DNA of 64,000 bases from Typha latifolia (lineage: Eukaryota > Streptophyta > Magnoliopsida > Poales > Typhaceae), in contig CM034112.1 of NCBI GenBank assembly GCA_019914945.1, positions 7,386,001-7,450,000 on the forward strand. Reading direction: 5' to 3'. Below the pieces are notes generated by a model. The model was given only the letters and a program-made list of their open reading frames with translations, was not told the DNA's origin and searched no databases. Position numbers and translations under genes: made by a program. This document shows positions 31,325 to 41,762 of this stretch, piece by piece (within the stretch, counting starts at the first letter, position 1; each line of letters starts with the position of its first letter).

Positions 31325-32206
31325 GCACTAAACGATATGCAATCGAACTAACACGCTCTAACACCCAAAACAGACCGAAGTAGTGATGTGCTAACTTTTG
31401 GTTTCACATCGGACGCAAGGTCACTTAACGATATAGTTGAACCCTCACGAACACCCAACTACCGATATCGAACTGCTGCTCTCTATGGCTGCGATCAAAA
31501 TCTTGCTTCATGCGGTTTTGAGCAAGTTTAAGATGAGCATGCAACCTCCTCAATGTGGCGTCTCTATCCATCAATGCTAAGTCTACCTCCATCCAATTTG
31601 TAGATGCCACTAGATCATAAGTGCGTAATGTCAGTGTCATGCACCTATACACCACCTCGAACGGACCACTCCACCCACGGTAAGAACTCCAACCATTGTC
31701 TCGGCATCTCTCTAACAAAGCACCTCAAGTACTGTTCAATGCCTCGATTGACCACCTCGGTTTAGTCATCCGTTTGTGGATAGTAAGCTAAACTAAAGAT
31801 TAATTGAGTCCCCTTGTAATGTGAAAAACTCTATCCAGAATTCGCTCATAAATACATAATCCCGATCAGAGACAATCGTGCATGGCATGCCATATAACCA
31901 AGCAACATCTCTAACAAAAATTTCAGCCATTAATTTTGCTGAAAATGGATGTGACAAAGCAAAAAAGTACATATACTTGTTAAATCTATCAACCACCACA
32001 AAAATAGTGGAATAACCATGTACCAGCGGAAGACCCTTTATGAAATCCATAGAAATGTCTTCCTAAACATGGTCTGGTATCGGTAGAGGCTGTAGTAATC
32101 TGGCCAGTTTCAATATGGTTGCCTTAGCCCTTTGATAGACTTTGCAAGCATGTTCAAAACTTCTCACATCTTGCCTCAATCGTGGCCACGTTCAACTCTA
32201 AGATAT
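31325..32206 (-). pseudogene. Reina-like integrase relic, copy A
   Basis: The minus strand encodes the integrase core (32050-31793, MDFIKGLPLVHGYSTIF and HPFSAKLMAEIFVRDVA) and the C-terminal part (31718-31425, DRSHREQQFDIGSWVFVRVQ). It is very similar to copy B at 33134-35537. It ends at 32206 within the zinc-binding region, where an LTR-R begins. Frames are broken by stops. Confidence 0.78.
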
Positions 32207-32290
32207 TGATAGGCTCTGATACCACTTGTTAAGCTCTGATACCACTTATTAAGCTCTGATACCACTTGAAAAGATCTGATACCACTTGAA
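32207..32290 (-). repeat. Quadruple primer-binding-site array
   Basis: TGGTATCAGAGC (minus strand) occurs at 32224-32213, 32244-32233 and 32264-32253, and TGGTATCAGATC at 32284-32273, each exactly 20 bp apart with AAGTGG or AATAAG-type spacers. This is a 3' LTR, so these copies are not in the usual position beside the internal region but form its outer end. Confidence 0.85.
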
Positions 32291-33133
32291 AAGATCTGGA
32301 ACAAAAGATAGGCAACGCAACGATTCCTTCAGAATCTGGATGCATTATAGGAATTCGTTTGTGCGACTGTGGTAAAATAATTGTCAAATATTCTTTGGTA
32401 GTTATAAAATTACGAACGTAATTGTATTAGATCCCTAACTTCCTAACTACAATTTTTGTATTTATGCCCTTCGTTGATTCGAAATGTAGTAGGGACGAAA
32501 ATACGGAATAACGTGGGTGATGGTGATGGTGACGGGTGGAGTGGATGTTAGGCTTATGGATGGGTATGGAGATCAAGGTGGATTGTGGAAGTAGTTAAAG
32601 GATGTAGACGAAGTGGTCGAGATCCCAAAGAAGGGTGGCTCGACAGTCGAGGGAGATTAGAAATTAGGAGAAACCTTGCCAACGGTAGAGGTGGAAGGAT
32701 GGTGAAGAGGGATGAGGGAAAAGTTTAGAGAGAAGATAGGAGGCAAGAAATTAATAATTCAATTGCATATTGAATTTGGCTGCCATCCACATATATATAG
32801 AGGCTAGCCAACAAGTTCTAAAATAATATGAATTCCTAATTCTAAAACTTTCCCATCGATCGTGTTTGAATGCACCCAATGTCGTTCGAACGCACCGAAA
32901 CACGTTCTCTATAAGTGTGAATGCGATGCATGCGTTTGAACGCGAGCATTCAAACTCGCCCGACGGTGTTCGAATGCACCATATGTGTTCTCTATATTTG
33001 TGAACTTGATGCAAGCGTTCGCAAGGGCGTTCGAACGCGACCCCTCCTGCGTTCGAACGCGACCTACAGAAATTTTATTTTAATAAAAATAAACACCAAA
33101 TGCAATAAGAAAAGATCCTAACTAACTGTATCA
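32207..33133 (-). mobile_element. LTR-R, minus strand, 3' LTR of copy B, with PBS array
   Basis: On the minus strand it starts TGATACAGTT at 33133 next to copy B's pol and ends at 32207. U3 has TTCGAA and related words at about 32865-33062, and TATATATA near 32793-32800 follows. The end consists of four primer-binding-site units, listed separately. It has inserted in, or is joined to, integrase copy A. Confidence 0.8.
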
Positions 33134-34750
33134 GCCCAACACGCTTCCCCCATCTTGCCCTCAAGGTGAAAGGCGGGGAAACGCTTTAAGATATCAGTCT
33201 CCAACTCCTATGTCGCCTCATTGGATGGCTTGCCAAACCACTCAACTAGAATCTCCATCTCCAATCTGGTACCATGTCGTCGTCGACGTCTAGCAAGTAC
33301 TCGAACTGGCTTTACGATCTTTATCTCCTCTAATGGCTCCAGTAGAACCGATCCAAAAATCTCACGATCTCTAATGCGCTCTCTCAACAATGAAACATGA
33401 AAAATAGGATGCACTCTCGCCCTCTCCGGCAGCTCCAAACGATATGCAACCAGACCAATACGCTCCAACACCCGAAATGGACCAAAGTAGCAATGTGCTA
33501 ACTTTTGGTTACGCAACGGACATAAGGTCACCTATCGATACGGCTGCACCCTCACAAACAGCCAACTGTTGATGTCGAACTTCTGCTCCCTATGGCTACG
33601 ATCAGAAACTTGCTTCATGCAGTTTTGAGCAAGTTTAAGATGAGTATGCAACCTCCTTAATGTGGCGTCTGTATCCATCAACGCTAAGTCCACCTCCGTA
33701 CTATCTGCAGATGCAACTAGATCATAAGCGCGTAATGTCGGAACCGTGCGTCCATACACCACCTCAAATAGAGTCATGCCAATGTAGCTATGGTAGGCAG
33801 TGTTATAAGACCACTCTGCCCACAGTAATAACTCCAACCATCGTTTTGGCAACTCTCCAACAAAGCACCTCAAGTACTGCTTAATGCCTCGATTGACCAC
33901 CTCGGTTTGGCCGTCCGTCTGCAAATGGTAGGCCGAACTGAAGTTCAATTGAGTCCCCTGCAATCTAAAAAACTTAGTCCAAAAGTCACTCATAAATACA
34001 CGATCATAATCCGAGACAATCGTGTCTGCCATGCCATGTAACCGAGCAACATCTCTAACAAAAATCTCAGCCACCGACTTGGCTAAAAATGGATGTGACA
34101 ATGCCAAAAATTGCGCATACTTGCTCAATCTGTCAACCACCACAAAGATAACAGAATAACCACGTACCAGCGGAAGACCCTCTATGAAATCCAAAGAAAT
34201 ATCTTCCCAAACACGGTGTGGTATAGGTAAAGGCTGTAGTAATCTGGTCGGTTTTAATGTGGTTGCCTTAGCCCTTTAATAGACTTCGCAAGGGCAGACA
34301 AAACTCCTCACATCCCGTCTCAATCCTGGCCACGTGCAACTCCAAGATATCCTCTTATACGTCCTCAAGATTTCCTCATGACCAGCCTCCAACAATTTCT
34401 CTCGCAATCCATCATTTGCGGGCACTCGAATGCATCCGCGGTCCAGCAGCAACCCGCCTCGATTTTCCAACTCTGGATGGTGCTCCGGATCATCCATCAC
34501 CTCCTGCAACAATCTCAAAATATCTGAGTCAGATGTACATGCATACCTCAGCTCATCAAGGAAAGAAAAGGTAGGAGATGAATAGGCTGCAAGCTTGGCG
34601 GTATCGGGTTGGCGCGATAATGCATCCACCGCTTTATTTTTCGTTCCCTTCTTCTATTGGATTTCATAATCATATCCCAGCAATTTTATGACCCATCGCT
34701 GTTGTGCTAGAGTGTGTATGCGCTGTCCCATAAAGTATGAAAGGCTCTTT

Positions 34751-34993
34751 TGATTAATTCGGATAATGAATCGTCCACCAATCAAATAAGTCCTCTACTT
34801 TGTCACCACATGCAAAATTGCCAACATCTCTCTCTCATAAGTCGATAATTGCTGAGATTTTGGTAATAATTTGATTAGTTCGGATAATGAATCGTCTACC
34901 AATCAAATAAGTCCTCTACTTTGTCACCGCATGCAGAATTGCCAACATCTCTCTCTCATAAGTGGATAATTGCTGAGATTTTGGTGACAAAGC
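34751..34993. repeat. 121-bp tandem duplication in RNase H relic
   Basis: The block beginning TGATTAATTCGGATAATG at 34751 recurs at 34872 with a few changes; both copies include TCTCTCTCATAAGT. It duplicates part of the RNase H region of the pol relic and disrupts it. Confidence 0.85.
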
Positions 34994-35051
34994 ATCACAT
35001 TCCACAATGAACTCTTTGGTTAAGTCTGGTAGCGATAGAATGGGTGCTGTC

Positions 35052-35310
35052 CAATTCAGTCCTTCTATACACTAAAATGTCGTCAAAAAATACTAAGACA
35101 TAACTTTGCAAGAGAAGCCGAAATATATCATTCATGAGGCCTTGAAAGATAGCTAGAGCATTCAGCACATCCTCCAAATGCCGCCAATGCTGCAATTCAG
35201 TCTTGCTATACACCAAAATGTCATCAAAAAATACCAAGACATACCTTCACAAGAGAGGCCGAAATATATCATTCATGAGGCCTTGAAAGGTAGCTGGAGC
35301 ATTGGTGAGA
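35052..35310. repeat. ~140-bp tandem duplication over the RT active site
   Basis: CAATTCAGTC plus TATACAC occurs at 35052 and 35192, and the following text (CACTAAAATGTCGTC against CACCAAAATGTCATC, then GCCGAAATATATCATTC) repeats. On the minus strand it duplicates the FFDDILVY catalytic motif. Confidence 0.85.
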
Positions 35311-35537
35311 CCAAAAGGCATCACCCGAAACTCGTAATGCCCATCCGGAGTCCGAAATATAGTTTTGTGCACATCCGCCAAATGAACTCTAATTTGAGGA
35401 TACCCGGCCCTCAAGTCAAGCTTAATAAATATAGCCACCCCTACAAGCTCGTCCAGAAACTCCTCCGATAACTAGATTAGGATATTGGTCCCTGACGATA
35501 ATAGCATTTAGTGCCTGATAGTCAACACAAAAATGCC

Positions 35538-36226
35538 ATGTATTCATACTCTATCTTGATTAATTAGGGAAGATGCAGTCTTTACTCGATAAAATAATAA
35601 ATAAATAATGAAATAAGCCTAGTATTTTATTTCTTGCAAAATAATAATATATCATAAATTAATAGAATTACTTAAAATGTATATCATAAGAATATTAGAA
35701 TATAATTCTAATAATTATAATTTACAAATCTATCTATTTATTTAATAGACATATAAGTAAATAAATAAATAAATATAAGTATTACCTATATTTATGTGTA
35801 ATAGTTTATAACCTAATTAATCATTAATTAGTTATAATTAATAATAATCATATTGATGAATATATATTATCATTAAAGTAATTAATGTCTAAATCTATTT
35901 GTACTAATTAAAAAAGAAATACCTAAATAAATAAATAATAAAATAAAAATGAGCAGTACTTAAACTAGTGTTGGGCTTGGCCCAACTCTGTTGCAGAAAA
36001 GAAAAAAAAGGAGGAGAAGCAGCTAAGGAAGAAGAAGAAGAAAGGAAGAAGAAGAAAGGAAGAAGAAGAAAGGAAGAAGAAAGAAGAAAGAAGAAGAAGA
36101 GAAGAGAAGAAGAGAAGAAAGAGAGGAGGGGAGGGAAGGGAGGGGACTGGGCCGGCGAGAAGGGGCTCGGCCGCTACTGGCCAGCCAGCGGCCGGCCTCT
36201 TGCTGGCGGCAATTGTTCCGACAAAC

Positions 36227-36264
<38 letters not shown>

Positions 36265-36445
36265 GAAAGAGGCTTACCGACGTTAGTAGAGGTGGCGACG
36301 ACGGCAAGCCAACGGAGTGGTGGTGGTAGTAGAGAGAGAGAGGGGAGAGTGAGAGAGATCGAAAGAGAGAGAGAGAGAGGTAGTGGGGAGGGAGGCAGCG
36401 GCGGCGGTGGGGCTCTCCGTGGGCTGGCCTGGCTAGGTTGGAGCA
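35538..36445 (-). mobile_element. LTR-T fragment (U3 side), minus strand
   Basis: It matches 61665-62560: CTCTATCTTGATTAAT, TAATAGACATATAA, then GTTGGGCTTGGCCCA, a GAAGAAG tract, GGCCAGCCAGCGGCC and (GA)n at about 36229-36261. It joins Reina-like pol at 35537 and a plus-strand gag relic at 36446. Both LTR ends are missing. Confidence 0.65.
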
Positions 36446-36673
36446 CCCCCGGGATCCATACTCTTACACCTACACAAGTGGACGAGCGACAAGCTAAGGG
36501 GTTATGATTCAAATGCGATGAGAGGTTCACTCTAGGCCATTGTTGCGCCAAGGCGACGTGCAGCATTATGTTGATCGATGGGCATGAGGATGACATGGAG
36601 GAAATTGATGGTGATGCCTTGGTGACTAAGGAGACTGGGGAGGAGACATAAGATGAGCTAGAGGAAGTGGTAC
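36446..36673 (+). pseudogene. Reina-like gag knuckle, host of the Tekay element (left part)
   Basis: The frame contains TPTQVDERQAKGL, a stop, then a CCHC knuckle (FKCDERFTLGHCC with the first Cys lost) and an acidic tail. It ends with GGTAC (36669-36673), the left target duplication of the Tekay element. The coding text resumes in protease at 53807, so this is one interrupted gag-protease relic. Confidence 0.72.
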
Positions 36674-36942
36674 TGTAATAACCCAAGCAGAGATGGGCGC
36701 CACGCGCCCTAAGCGCCGGCCCGGCCAACCTAGCCGAGCCAGCTGGCGCGGTGGGCCCCTGCCGCCACCGCCGCCGTAGCCCCCTCCACACCGCTTCTCT
36801 CTCTCTCTCTTTCTCTCTCTCTCGGATTCATTTTCATCCCCCTCTCTTTCTCTCTCTTTCTCTCTCAAACACCCCTTCTCTCTCACTCTACCCGCTGCTG
36901 CCGCCACCTCCACTAACGCCGGTGAGCATTCCTCCTTCTCCG

Positions 36943-36973
<31 letters not shown>

Positions 36974-37242
36974 GTCAATCTCTCTCTACCTCTCTTCCTC
37001 TCTTTGTCGGCTTTCTCTCGGGCCGCCGGAGGGTTGAGCCGTCGGCGAGAGGCCGGCCGCTGAGTGGCCACCAACGGCCGCACCCCTCCCCCATGGCCCA
37101 ACCTTCTTCTTCTTCTTCTTCTTTCTTCTTCTTCTCCTTCTTCTACTTCTTCTCTTTCTTCTTCCTCTCCTCCTCCTTCTTCCCTTCTCTCCCTGGCTGC
37201 ACTCTACAAGGGGTGCTGGGCTCGGCCCAGCACCTTTGCAGA

Positions 37243-37287
<45 letters not shown>

Positions 37288-39443
37288 ATTAGTTTAGCTT
37301 TGTTAATTTAATGTATTTAAGTTATACAAATTAAATATAATTATATCATAGTTAGTATATAATTCTAATTATATCATGTTTAGCAAAATACCTGCAATAT
37401 AAATTATTATTTTAATCCTAAGTAGGTAATAGTAATTATTAGAGTTATGTACGTATATTCTTACATAATTAATTGCAGTAACTTAATTCTTATTTTCTTA
37501 ATTATCAAAGAGAATAATAGACAGATAAAATATATTCTAAATACACAATTAAATAATATAATTATGATTAATAAATAACAAAAACAAATATATAAATGGA
37601 GAGTACATAATTACAATAAGAAACTATTATTTTGTCGGGTTAATTTTAATTAATAAAAAGACTGACATATTTGTTGTAAATAATTTCAGATCCCGACCCC
37701 CCTTTTCAAGACCCTGTGGACCTAGCTATTGAGGCCTGATCGTTATCGTAGCAGCGTGAACGAGTGGTGATTTAATATTTGCAGTGGTGTGAGTAGTCGT
37801 ATCCCTTAGACGCATTTCTCAAATTAGGTTATATTATATATTTATGTACATGCATGTTTTGGCATCTAGCATGATTATATGATTTTATCTAAAGATGATT
37901 ACAATCGAGCATATTTTATCATGCATTCTATGATTCTGATTTGGGATATGAGTACATTGGTAATATATATAGAGAGATGATTAGAGATGATTTTACTGTT
38001 ATAATTATATACCGAGTTGATCAGTAGCATGAGTATTCATGTAATAGATTAGCATAAGTATACCTGTGTTGACGATATAGTTGGAGGCTACATTGCATCA
38101 TTTTCTCTTGATTCCTATTCCACCTAAATTCATGTTATACACTGACTTGTTATCGTACTGGATATATGCATTTGATCTGACATTTAGAAGGAAAGCATGA
38201 AATATGATTAATAGGATAGTTGATAGAAAGCATGAGAATACCCGAGTAGGCGCCAGGGTTAGGGGTGCCTAGGGTGATGATTATGGTCACTGATATGCGA
38301 TATCTAGTGGCCCATGTCCGAGGTCAGTTGAATCTGTGCGCACAGACAATCGGACACATGCCGTTCTCTAGGGCATATGTGGCGAGTTATCCTCACGAGG
38401 TCTCTATCAACTATGTGGGGTGCCCGGTCTAGATGGAGGTTGATACCCTTAGCGGATGGCAGGGTATGGTTATATTTGAGATACTCCTTGCCGATGGCAG
38501 AGTATGCTCGGAGCCTTCGGGCATGATGTTGAGATCGGGTACCGGGTGTTGACTGTGCACAGTGGTTTAGTATGATGATATTATACCGGGATGTCGGTGA
38601 TGATTGTGATGTTAAGAAATGCATATGATTTCATTATTATCGGACATACCTGATTATCGAGTGGTCAATATACATCATATATCATTGCATTTGATATCAT
38701 AACGTGGTCATGGTCGGCACGCATCATGTGTCATATTAGAAAGAGAGTTATGATGATCATATGGTGTGGTGACCTATTTATTCATTGTCGAGGATTATGT
38801 ATTCTTATCAGTTATGACATGTTATATATATTTTATTTATGTATTATTGAGGACACATTCATTTACTCATTCATGACATGATGCTCTTTCTGATTCATAT
38901 TATCCAGTACTTGATTTACTCTCTGTTTGGCATCACTGATTCAGGGTAAGGTCTATTCACTAAGCCTTTAGCTCATGACTCTCTTTGTTTTCTCTTTTCC
39001 CAAAATCCCAGGTGAACGAGAGGAGCAGGATTCTCCCTTAGAGGTCTTGATGGTGAGTGAGGAGTAGAGTGTGATTAGTGTTATATGCCAGATGAGTTAT
39101 CTTATCTAATATATCAGTAGACCTTCTCCAAAGTGTACCTGTATCCTTGTCTTATAATTTAGCAGGTGACTTTGTACTTGTATAATTATGCATATACCTT
39201 TGTTGTGTATATGTAGTTGTGAAAAGCTCTTGATTATGTGTTGTGGCCTGTGTGGGGCCCAGGTAGGGTTATCTGTATGATGTTGACAATTAGACTTGAG
39301 TTATTCTCGGTCTAGATATTATGGATAAAATTATGATGTTGCTATAGATTTATTTGATTGTTAGTATCCAACCAAATGGTCTAGTGCTACGCACGTGCCG
39401 TATGGGCTCGTGCCATGCACGTGTTTAGGGTTTGGGTGTCACA
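36674..39443 (+). mobile_element. 5' LTR-T of the Tekay element
   Basis: It begins TGTAATAACCC and ends GGGTGTCACA. It contains a GC-rich 5' block, CT-rich and TTC-rich tracts (36795-37195), (TA)n at about 37243-37282, and the AT-rich 3' two thirds. Compared with the 3' LTR it lacks the poly(A) run and the hairpin near the start, and is about 110 bp shorter. Confidence 0.88.
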
Positions 39444-39451
39444 TTTAAGAG

Positions 39452-39463
39452 TGGTATCAGAGC
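39452..39463 (+). other. Primer-binding site of the Tekay element
   Basis: TGGTATCAGAGC lies 8 bp after the 5' LTR and is a full match to the usual initiator tRNA-Met complement. Confidence 0.88.
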
Positions 39464-39592
39464 TTAGGTTTGTTACGTATCCGGCATATCATCAAGAGCT
39501 TTTGTACATTATCACCTTGAGTCTAGGAAAATGCTGCGGTCTTAGGGTTATGCAAGAGATAAATTTTAGAATTTAATCATTTCTATAGAAAA

Positions 39593-39668
39593 ATGCCACC
39601 CCGTCGCAGAGATTCACAGTCTAGGGTGACCTTCATAGCTGAGGCCCTTACTAAGACCCCAGAAGTTC
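39593..39668 (+). pseudogene. Tekay gag, first ~25 codons only
   Basis: The ATG at 39593 opens a frame MPPRRRDSQS, a basic gag start in the expected place about 130 bp after the primer-binding site. It is cut at about 39661-39672 by the truncated copia LTR. The rest of gag and the catalytic part of protease are absent; the text resumes at 47601 in the protease end. Confidence 0.7.
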
Positions 39669-40228
39669 CTCCTTCAATAATACTTCTTCAACCCCCTCAA
39701 GATAGGGCATCACAATCCTTACATATGATCTCCAAGATAGAGCCAAATCCAAGTCTTATCTGTACTCACGAAAGTCCAATTTTATCAAACTTTGTTGGTG
39801 TGTTTGAACGCGTCCTGGGTGCGTTCGAACAGCATGACTCGAACTCAGGTGCATTCGAACGGGCCCAAGTGCGTTCGAATGCGACAACTTGAATTCTTCA
39901 CGTTGCGTTCTAACGCGTTTGTGAACGCAGCTCTCGGTCTGTGTGAACGCAGTACCCGCGTTCGAACGCGTTTGTGAACGCGGCTCTCTGTCTGTGTGAA
40001 CGCAGTGCCCACGTTCGAACGCGTTTGTGAACGCGGCTCTCTGTCTGTGTGAACGCAAATTCCGCGTTCGAACGGGTTTGTGAACGCGGTGTGAACTCAA
40101 CGGCTTTTCTCCAATAATCTTGCAATTCGTCAAACCAGAAATATTCTAGACTTGTGTAAAGCTCATATACATGAAAAAATACACTTAGAATATTTTGTAC
40201 ACAATTGCCAACAAATAAAAACCTAACA
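39669..40228 (-). mobile_element. 3' LTR-C of the copia element, truncated
   Basis: It begins (minus) TGTTAGGTTTTTATTTG at 40228 next to the polypurine tract and matches the 5' LTR down to CTCCTTCAAT at about 39669. There it stops, although the 5' LTR continues for about 410 bp more. It contains the 53-bp repeats and six TTCGAA sites. Confidence 0.85.
39825..40095. repeat. 53-54-bp minisatellite with TTCGAA sites, left copia LTR
   Basis: Units starting GTTCGAACGCGTTTGTGAAC occur at 39906 (with one change), 39960, 40013 and 40066 (the last one partial). Further TTCGAA sites lie at about 39829-39880. Each unit also carries CTCTCTGTCTGTGTGAACGC. Translation gives a meaningless repeated peptide. 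Confidence 0.88.
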
Positions 40229-40243
40229 ATCTCCCCTTTTGGC
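40229..40243 (-). other. Polypurine tract of the copia element
   Basis: The minus strand reads GCCAAAAGGGGAGAT directly before the 3' LTR, the expected plus-strand primer site. A second purine tract (minus strand GGCAAAAAGAGGGAGAG) lies at about 40506-40522, some 280 bp upstream in the element's sense. Confidence 0.85.
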
Positions 40244-40645
40244 AATTTGTGACAAAACACCTAGGTTACATGATATTACAAAGACTTCAAATTGAGCAAT
40301 CAACAAGACTAGAATATTTTGCACATCAATCCCTGCAAATAAACATATACCAATCCAAAATTAAGTGAAAATAACTTGAAATGAATAAACAATCCAAACA
40401 CAAGTTATCAACGGAGCATAAGTTCAAAAGTACTTGAACATACAAAGTTCACAATCTCCAAGCAAAGTTATAAGCAAGATTAGAAAGACAAAAAGACACT
40501 AATAAACTCTCCCTCTTTTTGCCACAAGTGCCAAAGACTACGAACTCGGAGGAAACTAACGCTGAAGAATCGTCAACACAGAGTCAAGGACAGTCCCCTA
40601 ACGAGCTTGCTCAGCTCGTAAATCATTCACGGCGGAATGGAGATC

Positions 40646-41576
40646 CTACACTTGAGTACTAAGCTGATCAAAATGGTCAGAGTACTGTGGTAACTCCCCC
40701 TCAGAGTGAGATGTGTGACCGTCAGAGCTATCATCAGAACTGTCGAGGTGCGAGGAGCGACCAGCGGTGGAAGAGGACGGCTTGAGAGGAGACGACTGGT
40801 CGTGAGCTTGACTCCGCTTAAGAGTAATCCAATCCAACGGTTTGTGTGAAGTAAGGGAAGGTTCCAAAGCATCCACACGCACCCCACTCTGAGTGCATAA
40901 ATTTGTAATAAATATGCCAAATGGTAACCCCTCGCGAGGTGCTTTTTTCTGGGTAGCTGTGAGAATCGAATCATAGATCACCGCAGCTAAATCAACAGAG
41001 ACGCCAGATAACATTGCATGAAGAAGAAATGCGCGATCCAGACTAATGCTTGAATGTCGAGTCTTGGGGGTGACGTTGTACAGACAAAATAGGTGAAGCA
41101 TGCGAGCCACTGGTGTCAGCTTCGCATGGGGCATCATGTTCCCCTTCCAACGTTCCCCATTGATCAGTACAGTGCCAGCATATTCATCGACATCAGGAAG
41201 TGGAGCAGACGTGGGGTACTGGAACTCACCATCAGGAAGACGAAGTTCAGCGCGAATAACATCTGAGTCCAAGTATACAGACACGCCACGAACAGTAGAA
41301 CGAATACATCGTTCTAAAACTCTGGCATTACAAAAAAATTCTCGAACAACTTCCACATAAGTAGTCCCGCTCATCCGATAACCATCCTCGCTCAGTAAAT
41401 ATCTGTTCTATCCCCAAAGAAGAAAAATCGGAAATGACCACGGGTCTTTCACAGATAACAGGATGGGTCCCAAAATTATGTTTGTATCGCCCGGCAGCCA
41501 TTGAAGTAGAAAACTTTGGAGCCGAAGTAGGTGAGGAAGGCGGCCTAGGTTTCTTGGAAACTGCAGCTTTTCTAGG
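40646..41576 (-). pseudogene. Extra ORF between pol and 3' LTR, plant transposon-protein domain
   Basis: The minus strand opens at MPRKAAVSKKPRPPSSP (about 41576) with a basic Pro/Ser-rich start. It continues with FGTHPVICERPVVISDF and an ERGW phrase, then changes frame near 41375-41400 to EVVREFFCNARVLE, TVRGVSVYLDSDVIRAELRL and PFGIFITNLCTQSGVRVD, and ends in a Ser/Asp-rich tail. The pattern (CERxVxxxDF, gW, VREFxxN, VRGxxV, LPxxxITxLC) is that of the plant domain called putative plant transposon protein, found in retroelements. Function is unknown to me. In the copia element it takes the place of the lost RT/RNase H end and precedes the polypurine tract, the position where some Sire elements carry an accessory ORF. 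Confidence 0.65.
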
Positions 41577-41762
41577 CATTCTTGAGAAAGAAACAAGATG
41601 CAAGTTCAATACATGCCCAAAGCAACCAAAAAAAATAGCAAGAAATCCAAAAAAAATTCAAGAAACCATGAAGGCCCTAAATGAAATCCATCTTTCACTT
41701 GAAAACTCTAAGATATCACGTTCAATCACACAAGAAACATCAAGATAGTAAGTTTAACGTGA

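Larger units (their letters stand above)
33134..35537 (-). pseudogene. Reina-like pol relic, copy B: RT part, RNase H, integrase, chromodomain
   Basis: On the minus strand, in order: an RT part (35438-35247, with [10 protein letters not shown] and [15 protein letters not shown]), a duplicated RT active-site region (FFDDILVY twice, 35237-34995), an RNase H region with a 121-bp tandem duplication (34993-34751), the spacer and zinc domain (34629-34276), the integrase core (34194-33532, MDFIEGLPLVRGYSVIF, IVSDYDRVFMS, DGQTEVVNRG) and a chromodomain-like tail (33531-33208, ILVEWFGKPSNEAT). Gag, protease and the first half of RT are missing beyond 35537. It is the best integrase copy of this family, but stops remain between domains. 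Confidence 0.82.
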
